From positions 58,479-122,478 of the forward strand of contig JAFDVQ010000013.1 of assembly GCA_018268915.1 (NCBI GenBank): 64,000 bases of DNA. Direction: 5' to 3'. Under the pieces are notes generated by a model that saw only the letters and a list, made by a program, of their open reading frames with translations, ran no database searches and was not told the DNA's origin. Positions 26,320 through 35,148 of this stretch are shown here, one piece after another. Each line of letters starts with the position of its first letter. Positions within the stretch are counted from its first letter, which is position 1. This DNA is from Acidobacteriota bacterium (lineage in GTDB: Bacteria > Acidobacteriota > Terriglobia > Terriglobales > Acidobacteriaceae). The translations under genes and the position numbers were made by a program.

Positions 26320-28791
26320 TTACTGGCGTAGGTCAACCAATGTTGCGCCCTGTCCACCTTCGTTCTGAGCAGCTTCGGCTATTCCCGCGACGTGCGGATG
26401 TGACTTCAGAAAATCACGCACACCGCGCCGCAGGATCCCCGCGCCGTGCCCATGAATCACCCTCACTCGAGGCAATCCCGCCAGAAACGCCCGATCAAGG
26501 TACTTCTCCAGTTCCTCAGTCGCTTCGTCTACGGTGCGTCCGATCAGGTTGATTTCCATGCGCATATCTTCCGTGTTCGCGCTGCTTACCGACACGTGGA
26601 CGCCTCTCTGCTTTCGCGCAGCCGCCAAGGGATCCGGCTTCTCCGCTTGCTGCGCCGCTGACTTCACAACCTCCGCGATGTCGTCACGCTTGACGCGCAT
26701 CTTGATCGGCCCCAGCGCGACCTCAAACAGGTCTTTCTCCACCTCGCGCACCACAACCGCGATCTTGCCCATGGACTTCAGCCGGACCTGGTCTCCTGCC
26801 GCGACATGCCGAACAATATGCGGTTGCGCATTCGCGTCTCCCGCATCCGCGCCTGTGCGGTGAGCGACGACCGTCTGATTGAAGCTCTCCTGAAATTCAC
26901 GCCGAAGCCGCGTAATCCGCCGCTCGGCTTCCTTCGACAACTTCTGCTGCGCCGCCCGGTCCTCAACAGCCCGAACGTTCTCGCGCATCTGAAATTCAAA
27001 TTCCTTCATCAGCGAAGCGAGCTTCTGTTCCAGTTCACGGGTGCGGTTGCGCAGCTCTACGTCGCCTTCGCGTTCCAACCTCTTGCGCTCCTGGTTCAGG
27101 GCATATTGCTGTTCACGAGCAGCCTTTCGATCCTCCTCAAGCTGTGTCAGCTCCTTGTGCAGCCGGTCGAGGAATCGCGCGATATCTACTTGCTGCGATC
27201 CCAATCGCTCGCGCGCGCCGGCAATGATCGTGTGATTCAGCCCTAGCCGTTCGGCTGTCTGGATTCCCGCCGATGCACCCGGCACTCCAAGTCGCAGCTG
27301 GTAATTCGGCACCAACGTCGCTTCATCCACACCCGCAGCGGCATTCAGCACGCCTTGAGTGTTTGCGCCATAGACCTTGAGTGAAGTGTGATGCGTGGAG
27401 ATCAGTGTCCATGCACGGCACTCGAGAAAGAACGCTGCAACAGCGACTGCGAGAGCTGATCCTTCTTCAGGGTCAGTAGCGGAGCCAAGCTCATCCAGCA
27501 GCACCATGGCTTCTGCATTGGCCAGCCGGGAGAGCCGATTCAGGTTCACAATGTGCGCAGAAAACGTGGACAGTTCAGCCTCGATCGACTGCGCATCGCC
27601 GATGTCCGCAAGAAATGCCGAGAACATTGGGAACACCGCACGGGCAGCAGGGACCGGCAATCCAGCTTGCGCCATCATCGCCAGCAGGGCGGTAGTCTTC
27701 AGCGTGACGGTCTTGCCGCCCGTGTTCGGCCCACTGACAATCAGCTGCCTTGCCTCTGAAGTCAGCTCCAGCGTCAGCGGAACGATACTGCCGCCGGTCC
27801 CTCGCAGATGACGCTCCAGCAGCGGATGCCGGGCCTCCTCAAGCCGCAACTGGGTCGGTCCAAAAGTGGGAACAACGGAGTTGTAGTCTCGTGCAAACCG
27901 CGCCCGGGCCACCATCGTATCCACGACCGCGAGCACGCGAGCACCTTCAACCAACGCCTGAGCGTATCCGCCAACCTGCCGCGTCAGGGCGACGAAGATG
28001 CGATGAATCTCCGCCTGCTCCTCTTCAATCAGCCGGACAAGCTCATTATTCTGCTCAATCGTCTCCAGCGGCTCAACGTACACTGTCTGCCCCGACGAGC
28101 TTGCTCCGTGCACCACGCCGGATACGCGGCGCTTCAACTCGCTGCGCACCGGAATCACGAAGCGGTCTCCGCGAATTGTGATCAAGTCTTCCTGCGTCGA
28201 GCCCTCGCCCGACAGGCGCCGCAATGCGGAGCGCAAAGACTCTTCGATCGCCCGCTGCTGCCGCTCCTGTTCGCGCCGGATGCGATTCAACTCAGGCGAC
28301 GCATCGTCGGCGAGCGTCCCATCCGGCATAATCTTGCGTTCAATCGACTCTGCAAGCGGCTTCAAAGAAGAGCCAGCAAGCGGCGACGACAGCGCTACAA
28401 GCTCGGGCAGTTTATCGCCAAGCCGTGCAGGCGGCTCGCGCAATAGCGCCTGCCACGCACCCACATCGTGGGCAAGCCTGGCAACAGATTGCAGTTCAGT
28501 CGCCTCAAGTGCCGCGTCCGGTATCTGAGCCTTCGCCGCCAGTTGTGTAGGGTCGAGCAACCCACCCAGCGGGATCGACACCTGCTCGTGAAGCAGCAAC
28601 CGAACTTCGCTCCAAAGCTGATGCTGGCGGATCGCCCAACCTTCATCTGCAGACGGCCGTAGACTCAGGATTGCTTCCCGGCCAACTCTCGAATAGGAAT
28701 ATCCGGCGACAAATGCCAGCAGCGGCTCCCATTCGAGAGCCAGCGTGTCAGCATGTTCAACCGGAAGCGGAATGGGCTCGATGAGAGGCAT
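26320..28791 (-). CDS. mutS2: endonuclease MutS2
   Basis: An 823-residue MutS-family ATPase that lacks the mismatch-recognition domain. It has core helices (about 20-310), Walker A SGPNTGGKT (353-361), Walker B MVLLDELGSATDPEEGSA, a long coiled coil (about 510-630) and a C-terminal Smr endonuclease domain with INLIGRTVDEA and VIHGHGAGILRRGVRD. MutS2 suppresses recombination and, in some bacteria, rescues collided ribosomes; which applies here is not visible. Length fits the family. The gene lies 28 bp downstream of the FmdB-type zinc ribbon gene. Confidence 0.95.
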   Translation of the reverse strand: MPLIEPIPLPVEHADTLALEWEPLLAFVAGYSYSRVGREAILSLRPSADEGWAIRQHQLWSEVRLLLHEQVSIPLGGLLDPTQLAAKAQIPDAALEATELQSVARLAHDVGAWQALLREPPARLGDKLPELVALSSPLAGSSLKPLAESIERKIMPDGTLADDASPELNRIRREQERQQRAIEESLRSALRRLSGEGSTQEDLITIRGDRFVIPVRSELKRRVSGVVHGASSSGQTVYVEPLETIEQNNELVRLIEEEQAEIHRIFVALTRQVGGYAQALVEGARVLAVVDTMVARARFARDYNSVVPTFGPTQLRLEEARHPLLERHLRGTGGSIVPLTLELTSEARQLIVSGPNTGGKTVTLKTTALLAMMAQAGLPVPAARAVFPMFSAFLADIGDAQSIEAELSTFSAHIVNLNRLSRLANAEAMVLLDELGSATDPEEGSALAVAVAAFFLECRAWTLISTHHTSLKVYGANTQGVLNAAAGVDEATLVPNYQLRLGVPGASAGIQTAERLGLNHTIIAGARERLGSQQVDIARFLDRLHKELTQLEEDRKAAREQQYALNQERKRLEREGDVELRNRTRELEQKLASLMKEFEFQMRENVRAVEDRAAQQKLSKEAERRITRLRREFQESFNQTVVAHRTGADAGDANAQPHIVRHVAAGDQVRLKSMGKIAVVVREVEKDLFEVALGPIKMRVKRDDIAEVVKSAAQQAEKPDPLAAARKQRGVHVSVSSANTEDMRMEINLIGRTVDEATEELEKYLDRAFLAGLPRVRVIHGHGAGILRRGVRDFLKSHPHVAGIAEAAQNEGGQGATLVDLRQ

Positions 28792-28819
28792 CTACAGCCC
28801 TATGTTAATTGGCTGAAGG

Positions 28820-29164
28820 CTAGCTGTTGTCACCGCTCTTCGGAGTAGGGGCAGGCGCCGGGGCCGGAGTAGACGGCGTAGTAGATGCCGCCGTGCTGCC
28901 TGTCGACTCGCTCGGCTTGGCCGCATCCTTGCTCTCGGAGGGCTTGCTCTCACTGGACGAATCCGATGAACTCTCCGAGCTCTTCGGGGCGTAATCATTG
29001 ATGTACCAGCCGGCGCCTTTGAACTGAAAACGCGGCGCCGTCAGCGGCCGAATCAGCGTTTCGTTGCCGCACTTCGGGCACACCTTCTCCGGCTCGGCTG
29101 AAAAGCTCTGAATTTTCTCGAAACGGTGGCCGCACGTCGTGCAGCGGTATGGATACAGGGGCAA
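28820..29164 (-). CDS. FmdB-family zinc ribbon protein
   Basis: A 114-residue protein. The N-terminal zinc ribbon has Cys8, Cys11, Cys29 and Cys32 (YRCTTCGHRFEKIQS, VCPKCGNE) as in the FmdB regulatory family. A characteristic FKGAGWYINDYA motif follows. The last 55 residues are a low-complexity Ser/Glu/Pro/Ala tail, probably disordered. Its role is unknown; FmdB proteins were first seen as regulators of formamidase genes. It is the first gene of a likely transcript with mutS2. Confidence 0.88.
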   Translation of the reverse strand: MPLYPYRCTTCGHRFEKIQSFSAEPEKVCPKCGNETLIRPLTAPRFQFKGAGWYINDYAPKSSESSSDSSSESKPSESKDAAKPSESTGSTAASTTPSTPAPAPAPTPKSGDNS

Positions 29165-29253
29165 GGCTCTTCTACTCTCCGGAAACGATCGACCTCTACT
29201 CTATTCTAACGGCAGGGCGGATATACCTCCACCCCGCCGCTCTCAAACCTCGT

Positions 29254-29796
29254 TTACTTGTGTGCCATCACTGGCAGGGACGCCTCGTGATCTTCCCACG
29301 CCAACGAGATCGTTCCCTTGCCACCGTCGCCTTTGATACTCCACTTCAGGTTCTCAACCATCGAAGACGGCTTGCTCATCTGCATTTTCGTTTTGCCCAG
29401 GTCTTGAGAGCCGTCATAGGCAAGGCCCCACTCGCCGGTCTTCTTGTTCACAATGAGCGTCCACTGGTCGGGATCGGAGATGTCGACGAAGAGCGTATAT
29501 TTTCCGGCTGGCACATGCACGTCTCCGATCATCAGGTCTCCAGCGGTTTCAAGCGTGGTTGCCCCGTTCGCGCCGGCTCTCCACACGGGATAGTGCGGGT
29601 TGTGGCTGATCAATCCATCCTTGGTAAAAATCTTGCCTTCGCGTCCCTTCACACCGGGTGACGAATATGTGATCGTGACTTCGTGTCCGCCGATCGTCCC
29701 GGTAGCTTTATCGGGCGGGCTTGCAGGCGCCTTTTGCTGAGCGATAACGGTGGTTGCAGCAAGAACGAGTCCGGCACAAACGAGAAGTTGCTTCAT
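29254..29796 (-). CDS. secreted DUF2911 protein
   Basis: A 180-residue exported protein. After a signal peptide (about 1-20, ending IAQQ) comes one DUF2911 domain with the hallmark ITYSSPGVKGREGKIF, YPVWRAGANGATTLETAGD, PAGKYTLFVDI and GEWGLAYD. The fold is beta-rich and its function unknown; it is abundant in Acidobacteria and Bacteroidetes. AAGGAGA lies 8 nt before the ATG at 29796, so the longer frame to 29859 is unlikely. It is divergent from prpB. Confidence 0.9.
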   Translation of the reverse strand: MKQLLVCAGLVLAATTVIAQQKAPASPPDKATGTIGGHEVTITYSSPGVKGREGKIFTKDGLISHNPHYPVWRAGANGATTLETAGDLMIGDVHVPAGKYTLFVDISDPDQWTLIVNKKTGEWGLAYDGSQDLGKTKMQMSKPSSMVENLKWSIKGDGGKGTISLAWEDHEASLPVMAHK

Positions 29797-29950
29797 GTTG
29801 TTGTTTCTCCTTATGCAGCGCGATGAAAACTGCAGCCGCAACGGCAACGATTGTCGCACCGCCGGATGGCCTCGGCAAATGCTGCGACCCCTTCCGCTGC
29901 AGCTCCAAACTGTTATGATGCCCCCGAAAGAAACAATGGAAGGCTCAGCT

Positions 29951-30853
29951 ATGGCAGCCCAGGCAAATCAGCAATCACCCGGCGCCCGATTCCGCTCCGC
30001 TGTCGCCGAAGAAAAGCCTTTGCAGGTCATTGGCGCCATCAACGCCTACACGGCAAAGATGGCTGAAGCCACCGGCTATCGAGCCCTCTATCTCTCCGGC
30101 GGCGGCGTAGCAGCCAACTCCCTCGGCATGCCCGATCTCGGCATCAGCACCATGGAGGATGTCCTCACCGACGTTCGCCGCATCACCGACGTGACGTCGC
30201 TGCCGCTTCTCGTCGACATCGACACCGGCTGGGGCGGTGCCTTCAACATAGCCCGCACTATTCGCTCCATGATCAAGGCAGGCGCCGCTGCTGTGCACAT
30301 GGAAGACCAGGTTGGCGCTAAGCGCTGCGGACATCGCCCCGGCAAGGAGCTCGTTCCTGCCGAAGAGATGGTCGACCGCGTCAAGGCCGCCGTTGATGCT
30401 CGGACCGATGACCAGTTCGTGATCATGGCCCGCACGGACGCCCTGGCCAACGAAGGACTTCACGCCGCCATCGAGCGCGCACAAGCCTATGTTGCGGCCG
30501 GCGCCGACATGATCTTTGCTGAAGCCGTCACCGAGCTCGCCCAGTACACCCAGTTCCGCAAAGCCGTTGGCGTCCCCATCCTCGCCAACATCACCGAGTT
30601 CGGCCAGACGCCTTTATGGTCGCGAGATGAACTCGCCTCCGCCGGGGTGGACATCATCCTCTACTGCTGCGCCGCCTATCGCGCAATGAACGCCGCCGCA
30701 TTGCAAGTATTCGAAGCGATTCGCACCGAAGGCACGCAGAAACATCTCATCCCGATGATGCAGACGCGCGCCGATCTCTACAAATACCTCGATTACCATG
30801 CCTACGAGGAAAAACTCGACGCGCTCTTCTCCAGAGACAAGCCCCGCAAGTAG
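29951..30853 (+). CDS. prpB: methylisocitrate lyase PrpB
   Basis: A 300-residue lyase of the PEP mutase/isocitrate lyase superfamily that splits 2-methylisocitrate into pyruvate and succinate, the last step of the methylcitrate cycle. Key signatures are VIGAINAYTAKMAEATGYRA, LLVDIDTGWGG and MEDQVGAKRCGHRPGKE, with the catalytic KRCGH. I choose the ATG at 29951, after GGAAGG at 29938-29943; two upstream in-frame ATGs lack such a site. It is first of the prpBCD set. No prpR-like regulator is adjacent. Confidence 0.93.
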   Translation: MAAQANQQSPGARFRSAVAEEKPLQVIGAINAYTAKMAEATGYRALYLSGGGVAANSLGMPDLGISTMEDVLTDVRRITDVTSLPLLVDIDTGWGGAFNIARTIRSMIKAGAAAVHMEDQVGAKRCGHRPGKELVPAEEMVDRVKAAVDARTDDQFVIMARTDALANEGLHAAIERAQAYVAAGADMIFAEAVTELAQYTQFRKAVGVPILANITEFGQTPLWSRDELASAGVDIILYCCAAYRAMNAAALQVFEAIRTEGTQKHLIPMMQTRADLYKYLDYHAYEEKLDALFSRDKPRK

Positions 30854-30900
30854 ACACCGACTCCTCTGATCCGATAGCTTCAGCTCTGCGAGGGTCGCCC

Positions 30901-32064
30901 ATGAGCAACGAATCCACCTCTACGCCAACTGGGTTCAAGCCCAAAAAGTCTGTCGCGCTCTCCGGCACTCCAGCCGGTTCGACTGCGCTCTGCACCGTCG
31001 GCCACACCGGCAACGATCTGCACTATCGCGGATACGACATTCACGATCTTGCGGCGCACTGCGAATTCGAAGAAGTCGCATATCTGCTGATCCATGGCAA
31101 GCTGCCCACGGCACCGGAACTTGCCGCTTACAAGGCGAGCTTGCGACCTCTGCGCAGCCTACCGGCCGCAGTCAAACAAGCGCTCGAGCTGCTTCCGCCC
31201 TCAACGCACCCTATGGATGTATTGCGTACTGGCGTTTCCGTTCTTGGCTGCGTGCTGCCAGAAGGCGAAGCCCACAAGGAATCCGGCGCGCGCAAAATTG
31301 CCGACGCGCTTCTCGCCTCGCTCGGCTCCATGCTCATCTACTGGCATCACTACGCGCGCAACGGCCGTCGCATCGAAGTCGAACGCTTCGAAGATTCCAT
31401 CGCCGCACACTTCCTGCACCTATTGCACGGAACTGCTCCCAGCCCTGAGTGGGTTCAGGCGATGCAAACCTCGCTCATTCTCTACGCGGAGCACGAATTC
31501 AACGCCTCCACCTTCACCGCGCGCGTCATCGCCGGTACCGGCTCTGATATCTATTCCTGCATCGCTGGCGCCATCGGTGCGCTGAAGGGCCCCAAGCACG
31601 GCGGCGCCAATGAAGTCGCACTTGAAATCCAGAAGCGCTATCGCCGCCCCGACGAAGCAGAGGCCGACATGCGCTGGCGTGTAGGCGAGCGCGAAGTGAT
31701 CATCGGCTTCGGACATCCGGTCTACACCATCAGCGATCCTCGCAGCGACATCATCAAAGAAGTAGCGCGCAGGCTGTCCACCATCGCTGTGGACATGCGG
31801 CTCTTCACCGTCGCAGAGCGGATTGAAGCCACCATGCACGACGCCAAGCGCATGTTCCCCAACCTCGACTGGTACAGCGCCGTCGCTTACGACCTGATGG
31901 GCATTCCCGTCGATCTCTTCACGCCCCTCTTCGTCATCGCCCGAACTGCTGGATGGTGCGCCCATGTTATCGAGCAGCGCCAGGACGGAAAGATCATCCG
32001 CCCCTCCGCCAACTACACCGGCCCGGAACCAAAGCCGTTCGTTCCGATCGAACAGCGCAGCTAG
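30901..32064 (+). CDS. prpC: 2-methylcitrate synthase PrpC
   Basis: A 387-residue citrate-synthase-family enzyme that condenses propionyl-CoA with oxaloacetate. Active-site histidines are visible in GPKHGGANEVA (near 236) and GFGHPVYTISDPR (near 275), with the typical VGHTGNDLHYRGYDIHDLA start and AARTAG-like VIARTAGWCAHVIEQ region. Its size and position between prpB and prpD favour methylcitrate over citrate synthase; substrate preference cannot be proved from sequence. It lies 47 bp after prpB and 28 bp before prpD. Confidence 0.92.
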   Translation: MSNESTSTPTGFKPKKSVALSGTPAGSTALCTVGHTGNDLHYRGYDIHDLAAHCEFEEVAYLLIHGKLPTAPELAAYKASLRPLRSLPAAVKQALELLPPSTHPMDVLRTGVSVLGCVLPEGEAHKESGARKIADALLASLGSMLIYWHHYARNGRRIEVERFEDSIAAHFLHLLHGTAPSPEWVQAMQTSLILYAEHEFNASTFTARVIAGTGSDIYSCIAGAIGALKGPKHGGANEVALEIQKRYRRPDEAEADMRWRVGEREVIIGFGHPVYTISDPRSDIIKEVARRLSTIAVDMRLFTVAERIEATMHDAKRMFPNLDWYSAVAYDLMGIPVDLFTPLFVIARTAGWCAHVIEQRQDGKIIRPSANYTGPEPKPFVPIEQRS

Positions 32065-32092
32065 ACCCGAACAAAACCCCGGAGAGTTTCCG

Positions 32093-33553
32093 TTGTCATC
32101 GCACATCAGCAACGAGCGTCCTGCTCCAGACAAGGTCATCGCCGACATCGCCGATTATGCGCTCGGCTACAAGATCGAAAGCGATCTTGCCTACGAGACT
32201 GCTCACTACTGCCTGCTGGATACGCTGGGTTGCGGCCTCGAAGCTCTCGAATATCCCGCTTGCACCAAGCTCCTCGGTCCCATCGTTCCGGGCACGGTCG
32301 TCCCTAACGGCGCTCGCGTTCCCGGCACAAGCTTCCAGCTCGATCCGATTCAGGCTGCCTTCAACATCGGAGCCATCATTCGCTGGCTTGACTACAACGA
32401 CACCTGGCTCGCCGCCGAATGGGGACACCCCTCCGACAATCTCGGCGGAATCCTCGCCGTTGCCGACTGGCTCTGCCGCTCTGGCGCGGCCGAAGGCAAG
32501 CCTCCGCTGACCATGCATGACGTCCTCACCGCGATGATCAAGGCCCATGAGATTCAAGGCTGCATCGCCCTCGAGAACTCCTTCAACAAAGTTGGCCTCG
32601 ATCACGTCGTGCTCGTCAAAGTTGCATCCACAGCCGTCGTCTGCTCTCTCCTCGGTTTCTCCCTCGAACAAACGATCAACGCTATCTCGCTAGCCTGGGT
32701 CGATGGCCAGAGCCTGCGCACCTATCGCCATGCTCCTAACACCGGCTCGCGCAAAAGCTGGGCCGCAGGCGACGCCACCAGCCGCGCCGTGCGTCTTGCC
32801 CTCATGGCCAAAGCCGGCGAAATGGGCTACCCCTCGGCGCTCACCGCTAAGACATGGGGCTTCTACGACGTCTCTTTCCGCGGTAACGAATTCAAGTTCC
32901 AGCGTCCCTACTCCAGCTACGTCATGGAGAACGTGCTCTTCAAGATCAGCTACCCCGCCGAATTCCATTCCCAGACCGCCGTCGAAGCGGCGATGAAGCT
33001 TCATGCTGAACTCGCCCGTCGCAATCTCAACGCCTCTGCGATCAAATCCATCACCGTCCGCACTCACGAGGCATGCATACGCATCATCGACAAGAAAGGT
33101 CCATTGTCGAACCCCGCGGACCGAGACCACTGCATTCAGTACATGATCGCCGTGCCGCTCATCTTTGGCCGACTCACCGCCGCGGACTACGAAGACGACG
33201 TCGCGAGAGAGCCGGTCTGGGGACCTCGCATCGACGCTCTTCGCGACCGAATCAACTGCACCGAAGAGCCTCAGTTCACGCGCGACTACCACGACCCTGA
33301 AAAACGCTCTATAGCCAACTCACTTCGCATGGAGTTGGAAGACGGCACCGTACTCGAAGAAACTGTCGAATACCCCATCGGCCACAAGCGTCGCCGCAAA
33401 GAGGGCATGCCGCTGCTGATCGACAAGTTCAAACGTAATCTTGCTCGTCGCTTTAACTCTGAACAGCAGCAACGAATCCTTGGCGCATCGATGGATCGCT
33501 CCGGCCTCGAGCAGATGCCTGTAAGCGAATACGTCGATCTCTATGTGATCTAG
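32093..33553 (+). CDS. prpD: 2-methylcitrate dehydratase PrpD
   Basis: A 486-residue MmgE/PrpD-family dehydratase that turns 2-methylcitrate into 2-methyl-cis-aconitate. It matches E. coli PrpD in length and has DTLGCGLEALEYP, RWLDYNDTWLAAEWGHPSDN and SYVMENVLFKISYPAEFHSQ. The start is probably TTG at 32093, since GGAGAG (32081-32086) precedes it by 6 nt and the encoded N-terminus aligns with known proteins. The rare start would lower translation relative to prpBC. No aconitase gene (acnD or acnB) is present in the window. Confidence 0.92.
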   Translation: MSSHISNERPAPDKVIADIADYALGYKIESDLAYETAHYCLLDTLGCGLEALEYPACTKLLGPIVPGTVVPNGARVPGTSFQLDPIQAAFNIGAIIRWLDYNDTWLAAEWGHPSDNLGGILAVADWLCRSGAAEGKPPLTMHDVLTAMIKAHEIQGCIALENSFNKVGLDHVVLVKVASTAVVCSLLGFSLEQTINAISLAWVDGQSLRTYRHAPNTGSRKSWAAGDATSRAVRLALMAKAGEMGYPSALTAKTWGFYDVSFRGNEFKFQRPYSSYVMENVLFKISYPAEFHSQTAVEAAMKLHAELARRNLNASAIKSITVRTHEACIRIIDKKGPLSNPADRDHCIQYMIAVPLIFGRLTAADYEDDVAREPVWGPRIDALRDRINCTEEPQFTRDYHDPEKRSIANSLRMELEDGTVLEETVEYPIGHKRRRKEGMPLLIDKFKRNLARRFNSEQQQRILGASMDRSGLEQMPVSEYVDLYVI

Positions 33554-33584
33554 CCTCCTTCGCGGCCTTAACCAACAATCAACA

Positions 33585-33598
33585 TGTAAACGCTTGCA
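33585..33598. promoter_or_regulatory. LacI/CcpA-type operator candidate before glpK
   Basis: TGTAAACGCTTGCA is a pseudo-palindrome around a central CG, with half-sites TGTAAAC and TGCAAGC. It matches the general TGNAANCG-type shape of LacI-family operators. It lies 52 bp before the glpK ATG and after prpD, and is the likely control point of the glycerol genes. No LacI-family gene is in the window. Confidence 0.5.
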
Positions 33599-33649
33599 GC
33601 GCAACGGGGACGCGTGTTTGACTTGGGTGCTGAGGATTACCATCCGCTC

Positions 33650-35140
33650 ATGGCCTACGTACTCGCACTTGATCAAGGGACGACCAGTTCCCGCGCCATT
33701 CTCTTCGATGAAACTGGCGCCATCGCCGCAGTCTCACAGCACGAGTTCCAGCAGTTCTACCCGCAAGCCGGCTGGGTGGAGCACGATCCCCTTGAGATCC
33801 TCACGAGCCAGATTTCGTGCGCGGTTGAAGCGCTCGGAAAAGTCGGCGCTCGCCCTCGCGACGTTGCTGCCATCGGCATCACCAATCAGCGCGAAACCGT
33901 CATCGTCTGGGAGCGCGCCACGGGCAAGCCCATATATCCAGCCATCGTCTGGCAGGACCGACGCACTGCAGCAATGTGCGCGTCGCTCGAGCAGAGCGGA
34001 CTTGGCGACACCGTCTCTTCCAAAACCGGCCTCGTGCTCGATCCCTATTTTTCCGCCACCAAGGTCCGCTGGATTCTCGACAACGTTCCGGGCGCTCGCG
34101 AAAAAGCACAACGCGGCGAACTCGCCTTCGGCACGGTAGACTGCTGGCTCATCTATCACCTGACCAGCAGCATGCGGCACGTCACGGACGTGACCAACGC
34201 ATCTCGCACGCTGCTCTACAACATCGTCGAAGGCAAGTGGGATACGGAACTTCTCCGCATCTTCGACATCCCCGAAAGCATGCTGCCCGAAGTTGTTTGG
34301 TCCAGTCAGGTTGTCAGCGACGTCACTACAACGCTGGGCCTGAGCGGGATCAGCATCGCCGGAATTGCCGGAGATCAGCAGGCCGCGCTCTTCGGACAAC
34401 TCTGCTGGAATCCGGGCGAGGCCAAGAATACGTATGGAACCGGATGCTTTCTCCTTCAAAACATCGGTACGAAATTTATTCGCTCCAAGCACAAGCTCAT
34501 CACTACCGTCGCTGCGAGCGCGGAGAAGCGACTCGAATACGCCCTCGAAGGCAGCATCTTCATAGGCGGAGCGGTCGTTCAATGGCTTCGCGATAATCTC
34601 CGCCTCATCGGCTCGTCGGCGGAGGTGGAAGCCCTGGCCGCTGAAGTGCCCGACGCAGGAGGCCTCGTCTTTGTTCCGGCCTTTGTCGGTCTCGGAGCGC
34701 CTCACTGGGATCCTCACGCAGGCGGTCTGATCATCGGCCTGCGCCGCGACACAAAGCCGGGTCACATCGCACGTGCGGCACTTGAAAGCATCGCCTTCCA
34801 GGTTGCCGATGTACTCGACGCGGTTCACAGCGAAACCAGCACGCCGCTCAATGCGCTGCGCGTCGACGGCGGCGCGGCCGTCAATGACCTGATGATGCAA
34901 TTTCAGGCAGATCTTCTCGGGGTTCCCGTTGTTCGACCACGCGTAACCGAAACCACAGCGCTCGGAGCTGCGTATCTCGCGGGCCTCGCCACTGGATTCT
35001 GGCCTAGCCCGAAAGAACTGCAGGCCAAACGGCAGGGGGACGTGCGCTTCGAGCCGCACATGGACCAAAAGCAGCGCGGAGAGTTGCGCGGCCGCTGGCA
35101 GCGCGCCGTCGAGCGCTCTAAGAACTGGGTCGAAAGCTAG
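33650..35140 (+). CDS. glpK: glycerol kinase GlpK
   Basis: A 496-residue FGGY kinase that phosphorylates glycerol with ATP to sn-glycerol 3-phosphate in the cytoplasm. Signature segments include LALDQGTTSSRAILFD (5-20), GWVEHDPLEI, AIGITNQRETVIVWER, KTGLVLDPYFSATKVRWILD and NTYGTGCFLLQNIG. The ATG at 33650 places the conserved N-terminus; the longer frame to 33614 is unlikely. It is followed 8 bp later by glpD, so both act in sequence. A glycerol facilitator gene is not adjacent. It is probably regulated through the palindrome at 33585. Confidence 0.96.
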   Translation: MAYVLALDQGTTSSRAILFDETGAIAAVSQHEFQQFYPQAGWVEHDPLEILTSQISCAVEALGKVGARPRDVAAIGITNQRETVIVWERATGKPIYPAIVWQDRRTAAMCASLEQSGLGDTVSSKTGLVLDPYFSATKVRWILDNVPGAREKAQRGELAFGTVDCWLIYHLTSSMRHVTDVTNASRTLLYNIVEGKWDTELLRIFDIPESMLPEVVWSSQVVSDVTTTLGLSGISIAGIAGDQQAALFGQLCWNPGEAKNTYGTGCFLLQNIGTKFIRSKHKLITTVAASAEKRLEYALEGSIFIGGAVVQWLRDNLRLIGSSAEVEALAAEVPDAGGLVFVPAFVGLGAPHWDPHAGGLIIGLRRDTKPGHIARAALESIAFQVADVLDAVHSETSTPLNALRVDGGAAVNDLMMQFQADLLGVPVVRPRVTETTALGAAYLAGLATGFWPSPKELQAKRQGDVRFEPHMDQKQRGELRGRWQRAVERSKNWVES

Positions 35141-35148
35141 GAGACAAA

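Noticed and set aside
33734..35068. Open frame of 444 codons on the minus strand
   Set aside because: It mirrors glpK, whose product is unmistakable; the antisense protein has no recognisable feature.
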